Below the pieces are notes generated by a model, which was not told the DNA's origin, made no database searches, and saw only the letters and a list, made by a program, of their open reading frames with translations. A stretch of 9,775 bases of DNA, taken from assembly GCA_947463845.1 (NCBI GenBank), contig CANHUM010000035.1, forward strand, positions 1 through 9,775, written 5' to 3'. A program made the translations under genes and the position numbers. Positions 6,154 to 9,775 of this stretch are shown here, in pieces. Position 1 is the stretch's first letter. Each line of letters opens with the position of its first letter. This DNA comes from Comamonadaceae bacterium (GTDB lineage Bacteria; Pseudomonadota; Gammaproteobacteria; Burkholderiales; Burkholderiaceae_C).

Positions 6154-8205
6154 ATGGCCATCCCCCAGTCTTTCATCCAGGAGCTGTTGTCCCGTGTCGA
6201 CGTGGTCGACATTGTGGGCAAGTACGTGCAGCTCAAGAAAGGCGGCGCTAACTTCATGGGCCTGTGCCCCTTTCATGGCGAAAAATCCCCCAGCTTCAGC
6301 GTCAGCCCCACCAAGCAGTTTTTCCACTGCTTCGGCTGCGGCAAAAACGGCAATGCCATCGGCTTTTTGATGGAGCACGCTGGGATGACCTTCATCGAAG
6401 CGGTCAAGGACCTGGCCCAGCAAACCGGCATGCAAGTACCCGAAGAGCAACAGTCGCCCGAAGACCGCGCCCGTGCCGCCGCTGCCAAAGCCAAGCAAGA
6501 CAGCCTGAGCGATGTGCTGGAAAAAGCGGGCAATGCCTACCGCGAACAACTCAAAATCACGCCCCGCGCCATCGATTACCTCAAAGGGCGGGGCCTCTCG
6601 GGTCAAATCGCCAAGCGCTTTGGGCTGGGCTACGCACCCGAAGGCTGGCGCTCTCTGGCCAGCATCTTCCCCAAATACGACGACCCGCTGTTGGCCGAAT
6701 CGGGGCTGGTGATCGTCAATGAAGAAGACGACAAGCGCTACGACCGGTTTCGGGACCGCATCATGTTCCCGATCCGCAACATCAAGGGCGAATGCATCGG
6801 CTTTGGTGGGCGGGTGATCGGTACTGGCACACCCAAGTATTTGAACTCGCCCGAAACCCCGGTCTTTCACAAAGGCCGCGAACTGTATGGTTTGTATGAG
6901 GCCCGCGAAGCCCTGCACAGCGCGGGCTATGTGCTGGTGACCGAAGGCTACATGGACGTGGTGGCGCTGGCCCAGCTGGGCTTTGCCAATGCCGTGGCCA
7001 CGCTGGGTACGGCCTGCACACCTGACCATGTGCAAAAACTTTTCAGGTTCACCGACTCGGTGGTCTTCAGCTTTGACGGTGACGCTGCAGGCCGCCGCGC
7101 TGCCCGCAAAGCGCTCGATGGTGCCCTGCCCTATGCCACCGATGTGCGCAGCATCAAGTTCTTGTTTTTGCCGGCAGAACACGACCCCGACAGCTATGTG
7201 CGCGAATTCGGCCAAGAGGCCTTTGCCGAGCAGATCCAGCAGGCCATGCCGCTGTCGCGCTTTTTGATCGAAGCCGCCAGTGCCGACTGCGACCTGCAAA
7301 CCGCCGAAGGCCGCGCCCGTCTGTCAAGCCAAGCCCGTCCGCTGTGGCAGTTGCTGCCCGAGGGCGCGCTCAAGCAGCAACTGTTGTCTGAACTGGCGCA
7401 ACTGATTCAACTGGATACGGCCGCTCTGGAGCGCCTGTGGGGGCAGCAAGCGGCCAGCGACCAACGTTTTGCGCGTGGGCCCAGCCAGGCGGCGACGCCC
7501 CCCTCATCCACCACGACCCCCTCGCTCGGCCAAGTGGCCCCAGCGGGTGGCGATGCCTTCCCCCACTTTGAGCCGCACCACGCTGATGCCAGCGCATGGG
7601 CCAGCGAAAGCGCCTACGCCAGCCCTGCCAAAAAATCCAGCTGGACCACGGGCAACAAGTTCAACAGCAAATTCGGCAATGGCCGTTACCCCCGTGAGCA
7701 GCCTGCGGCTTACACCGGCCCACGCACCGTGCCTGCCAGCCGTGCCGACCATGCAGCCCGCCTGCTGTTGGGCAATATGGCGCTGTGGGAAGCGTTGTCT
7801 GGCGAAGACCATGCCATGTTGTGCGCCTTGCCCGCGCCACACGGTCCGCTGTTTGCCTGGCTGGAGTCACAGTTTCACGAGCAGGGGGCTTTGGGTTGGT
7901 CGACACTGCGCGAGCAAATGCCAGGCCAGGCTTTTGCCGAAGACGCCAAGCGCTGGATGGCTCAGGAGAAACTCAACGCCGTGGCCGGTACCGAAGATGC
8001 CACCCCGCCTGACCCTCAAGAGGCCCGTCTGGAATTACGCCGTTTGATGAACATGCTGATGATCGATCATTTGCAAAACCTCAAAAACGAAGCCTTGGCA
8101 CAGCACCAAAGCGGCGAAGACCCAGAGGCATTGGCCCGCTACAGCAGCTTGGACAAGCGGTGGCGTGAACTCAAAGCGGCAGCAACCCTGGTCGCTGCGC
8201 AGTGA
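6154..8205 (+). CDS. dnaG: DNA primase DnaG
   Basis: DnaG synthesises RNA primers at the replication fork and is recruited by the DnaB helicase. The 683-residue product has the CHC2 zinc-binding domain with ligands Cys38, His41, Cys59 and Cys62, then the RNA polymerase core with YDRFRDRIMFPI (196-207) and FGGR (217-220). The TOPRIM domain carries catalytic Glu264 in VTEGYMD and Asp308/Asp310 in FDGD. Residues about 432-530 form a low-complexity linker rich in Ser, Thr, Pro, Ala and Gly. The C-terminal helical region (about 530-683) is the helicase-interaction domain. It is longer than E. coli DnaG (581 residues), largely because of the linker. The start is fixed by the conserved MAIPQSFIQELLSRVD N-terminus; only a weak GGTGA lies upstream. 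No rpoD follows; the gene converges with cysE after 3 bp. Confidence 0.97.
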   Translation: MAIPQSFIQELLSRVDVVDIVGKYVQLKKGGANFMGLCPFHGEKSPSFSVSPTKQFFHCFGCGKNGNAIGFLMEHAGMTFIEAVKDLAQQTGMQVPEEQQSPEDRARAAAAKAKQDSLSDVLEKAGNAYREQLKITPRAIDYLKGRGLSGQIAKRFGLGYAPEGWRSLASIFPKYDDPLLAESGLVIVNEEDDKRYDRFRDRIMFPIRNIKGECIGFGGRVIGTGTPKYLNSPETPVFHKGRELYGLYEAREALHSAGYVLVTEGYMDVVALAQLGFANAVATLGTACTPDHVQKLFRFTDSVVFSFDGDAAGRRAARKALDGALPYATDVRSIKFLFLPAEHDPDSYVREFGQEAFAEQIQQAMPLSRFLIEAASADCDLQTAEGRARLSSQARPLWQLLPEGALKQQLLSELAQLIQLDTAALERLWGQQAASDQRFARGPSQAATPPSSTTTPSLGQVAPAGGDAFPHFEPHHADASAWASESAYASPAKKSSWTTGNKFNSKFGNGRYPREQPAAYTGPRTVPASRADHAARLLLGNMALWEALSGEDHAMLCALPAPHGPLFAWLESQFHEQGALGWSTLREQMPGQAFAEDAKRWMAQEKLNAVAGTEDATPPDPQEARLELRRLMNMLMIDHLQNLKNEALAQHQSGEDPEALARYSSLDKRWRELKAAATLVAAQ

Positions 8206-8208
8206 GGC

Positions 8209-8976
8209 TTATTTACCAACCAGCTGGTTGAGTTTGTCCGCTTCAAAGGTCTCACGGGTGGCCGCATCGCCCGGCATTTGAATTTGCTGCTGGACGCACA
8301 GCTGCTCCAGCGCTTTCCAGATCATGGCGATCTGGTGTTCTTGCCCGGCCGCGTTGTCGATCAAACCACGCAAAGCCTGGCTCACAGGGTCATCGTCTTG
8401 TGTGATGCCATAGGCGCTGAACTTGCGGTCTGTGCCGGCCACATCAGCGCTCTCGCCCGTCTTGGATGGAATGATCCGAGCAGGAATCCCCACCGCGGTC
8501 GCCCCGGCAGGTACCGGCTTGATGACCACCGCGTTGCTGCCGATCTTGGCCCCGTCGCCCACCTCGAAGCCGCCCAGCACTTTGGCGCCTGCGCTGACCA
8601 CCACATCGCGGCCCAAGGTCGGATGGCGTTTGGCGCCCTTGTAAAGCGATGTACCGCCCAGGGTGACACCTTGGTAAATCGTGCAGCCGTCACCAATCTC
8701 GGCAGTCTCGCCCACCACCACGCCCATGGCATGGTCAAAAAACACCCGCTCGCCGATCTTGGCGCCAGGATGGATCTCGATCCCCGTGAGCCAGCGCGAC
8801 ACATGCGAGATGAAGCGACCCAGCCACTTGAAGCCATGGTTCCAGCACCAGTGCGCCCGGCGGTGCAGCACCAAAGCGTGCAAGCCGGGGTAACAGGTCA
8901 GCACCTCCCAGGCGGTTCGGGCAGCAGGATCCCGGTCAAGGATGCATTGGATGTCGGAGCGAAGACGGGAAAACAT
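8209..8976 (-). CDS. cysE: Serine O-acetyltransferase CysE
   Basis: CysE transfers acetyl from acetyl-CoA to L-serine, giving O-acetylserine, the committed step of cysteine synthesis in the cytoplasm. The 255-residue protein has a short helical N-terminus including DRDPA (14-18), whose Asp16 matches the catalytic-region Asp of E. coli CysE. A left-handed beta-helix of hexapeptide repeats spans about residues 66-168. Asp81-His82 in FFDHAMG is the catalytic pair, His118 in KRHPTLG binds substrate, and LGGT is at 107-110. Compared with E. coli the N-terminal domain is shorter, as in EpsC-like forms. A C-terminal extension of about 80 residues follows the helix and ends in LVGK, not in the terminal Ile that inserts into CysK in the cysteine synthase complex. 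The start is 11 bp after the trmJ stop, suggesting cotranscription; TCGGGGC just upstream is a weak ribosome-binding candidate. Confidence 0.94.
   Translation of the reverse strand: MFSRLRSDIQCILDRDPAARTAWEVLTCYPGLHALVLHRRAHWCWNHGFKWLGRFISHVSRWLTGIEIHPGAKIGERVFFDHAMGVVVGETAEIGDGCTIYQGVTLGGTSLYKGAKRHPTLGRDVVVSAGAKVLGGFEVGDGAKIGSNAVVIKPVPAGATAVGIPARIIPSKTGESADVAGTDRKFSAYGITQDDDPVSQALRGLIDNAAGQEHQIAMIWKALEQLCVQQQIQMPGDAATRETFEADKLNQLVGK
8217..8230. repeat. Perfect 14-bp palindrome at the dnaG/cysE junction
   Basis: CAACCAGCTGGTTG is a perfect palindrome in the last codons of cysE, 11 bp after the dnaG stop. In RNA it would give a 5-bp stem with an AGCT loop on either strand, without a good T-run. 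It could contribute to 3'-end formation of the convergent transcripts, or be a chance result of the Leu-Asn-Gln-Leu codons. Confidence 0.3.
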
Positions 8977-8987
8977 AAGCCCCGAGT

Positions 8988-9719
8988 CTATCGCTTGCCG
9001 CTGGCCATCTGGATCATGCTCTTGGCCACCCCGCGCAGGATATGGATTTCTTCCGGGCTCAGATCAGCCCGGTTGAACAACTGGTTCAGGCGCGGCATGA
9101 GCTTTTTAGGCGCAGCAGGGTCCAGAAAGCCAATGTCGGTCAGCGCCTGCTCCCAGTGCGTCAGCATGCCCGCCACTTGTTGTGCGTCAGCCTTGTCGGC
9201 AGGCGGCACCGCGTCCTGCACCGGAAAGCCGCCCAACGCCACCCGCCAGTCGTAGGCGATGACCTGAATGGCCGAGCCCAGATTGAGCGAGCCAAACTGC
9301 GGATTCGTCGGGATCGACAGCGCCACATGGCAGCGGTAAACGTCCTCGTTTTTCATGCCAAAACGCTCGCAGCCGAATAAAAACGCCACGCATTGCTCAG
9401 GCGCACCGGGCCGGGTCAGCTCGGCAAAGTGTTCTCTCGGCGAGCGGGTGGGTGGACCAAAGTCACGTGGTGTCATGGCCGTGGCGCACAAATGGGTGAC
9501 GCCATCGAGTGCCTCGTCCAGTGTTTCAACCACACGCGCCTTGGCCAGCACATCATTGGCCCCACTGGCCCGCTGGATGGTTTCTTCTTTGCGCAGCACA
9601 TTGGACCAGCGCGGCGCCACCAGCACCAGGTCATCAAAACCCATGACTTTCAATGCCCGGGCGGCTGCGCCCACGTTGCCGGCATGGCTGGTTTCTATCA
9701 GGATGAATCGCGTTTGCAT
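8988..9719 (-). CDS. trmJ: tRNA (cytidine/uridine-2'-O-)-methyltransferase TrmJ
   Basis: This SPOUT-class enzyme uses S-adenosylmethionine to 2'-O-methylate nucleotide 32 in the anticodon loop of several tRNAs. The 243-residue length matches E. coli TrmJ (246). The N-terminal [16 protein letters not shown] (9-24) contains the conserved NxGxxAR element with catalytic-type Arg21. The knotted SAM site is formed by LFGCERFGM (114-122) and [16 protein letters not shown] (136-151). The C-terminal part (about 180-243) is the helical extension typical of TrmJ. The frame is open upstream to a TTG at 9749, but the conserved N-terminus begins at ATG 9719, as in characterised homologues, so that start is chosen. 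TCGGGGC directly precedes this ATG and also precedes cysE. The gene heads a probable trmJ-cysE unit. The remaining 56 bp to the window edge show no convincing promoter. Confidence 0.93.
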   Translation of the reverse strand: MQTRFILIETSHAGNVGAAARALKVMGFDDLVLVAPRWSNVLRKEETIQRASGANDVLAKARVVETLDEALDGVTHLCATAMTPRDFGPPTRSPREHFAELTRPGAPEQCVAFLFGCERFGMKNEDVYRCHVALSIPTNPQFGSLNLGSAIQVIAYDWRVALGGFPVQDAVPPADKADAQQVAGMLTHWEQALTDIGFLDPAAPKKLMPRLNQLFNRADLSPEEIHILRGVAKSMIQMASGKR

Positions 9720-9775
9720 GCCCCGATTGTCCACGCTGGAGCTTGGCAAACCGGGGACGGATCAGCGCTTGATGA

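Noticed and set aside
6124..7299. 391-codon open frame on the - strand opposite dnaG
   Set aside because: dnaG has intact zinc and TOPRIM motifs over the same bases; the antisense product has no recognisable domain.
8278..9255. 325-codon open frame on the + strand across cysE and trmJ
   Set aside because: Both minus-strand genes are well supported by motifs, and the + product spans their junction without any domain.
9720..9775. Possible promoter or divergent gene start at the right edge
   Set aside because: The 56 bp contain no convincing promoter boxes or start with conserved coding sequence, and the window ends too soon to judge.
1..9775. Defence system, prophage, transposon or CRISPR content
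   Set aside because: All coding space is occupied by recognisable metabolic and housekeeping genes. No direct-repeat array, transposase, integrase or toxin-antitoxin signature was seen.

Overview
This is a GC-rich, densely coding bacterial window. The encoded families, and the types of dnaG, cysE and trmJ present, suggest a betaproteobacterium, most likely Burkholderiales and perhaps Comamonadaceae-like. That placement is inferred from protein character and was not tested by a database search. I see no tRNA or rRNA gene, CRISPR array, insertion sequence, integrase or other sign of recent transfer.

Left part (1-3724), uptake and catabolism, + strand. The window opens inside the 3' end of a fumarylacetoacetate hydrolase (FAH) family gene. 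A 259-bp, relatively AT-rich intergenic region follows, with several palindromes and a likely promoter. Next comes a complete tripartite TRAP transporter: a periplasmic solute receptor (DctP type), a strong intrinsic terminator, the small membrane subunit (DctQ type) and the large membrane subunit (DctM type). The two membrane genes overlap by ATGA, and a second clear terminator closes the set. The FAH neighbour suggests an organic acid linked to catabolism as substrate, but the sequence does not identify it.

Middle part (3726-6153). A Nudix hydrolase with an N-terminal four-cysteine zinc ribbon (+) converges with an AMP-forming acyl-CoA synthetase (-). A hairpin plus T-run overlaps the Nudix stop codon. 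The acyl-CoA synthetase is divergent from dnaG, and the two share a 133-bp control region.

Right part (6154-9775), housekeeping. DNA primase dnaG (+) is followed after only 3 bp by convergent cysE (serine O-acetyltransferase, -). cysE lies 11 bp downstream of trmJ (tRNA Cm32/Um32 methyltransferase, -), a probable trmJ-cysE transcription unit. rpoD, the frequent downstream partner of dnaG, is absent here.

I found no convincing new biological system. The best leads are regulatory: two abutting palindromes over the TRAP receptor promoter, a terminator splitting the TRAP set, and an atypical C-terminal tail on CysE.
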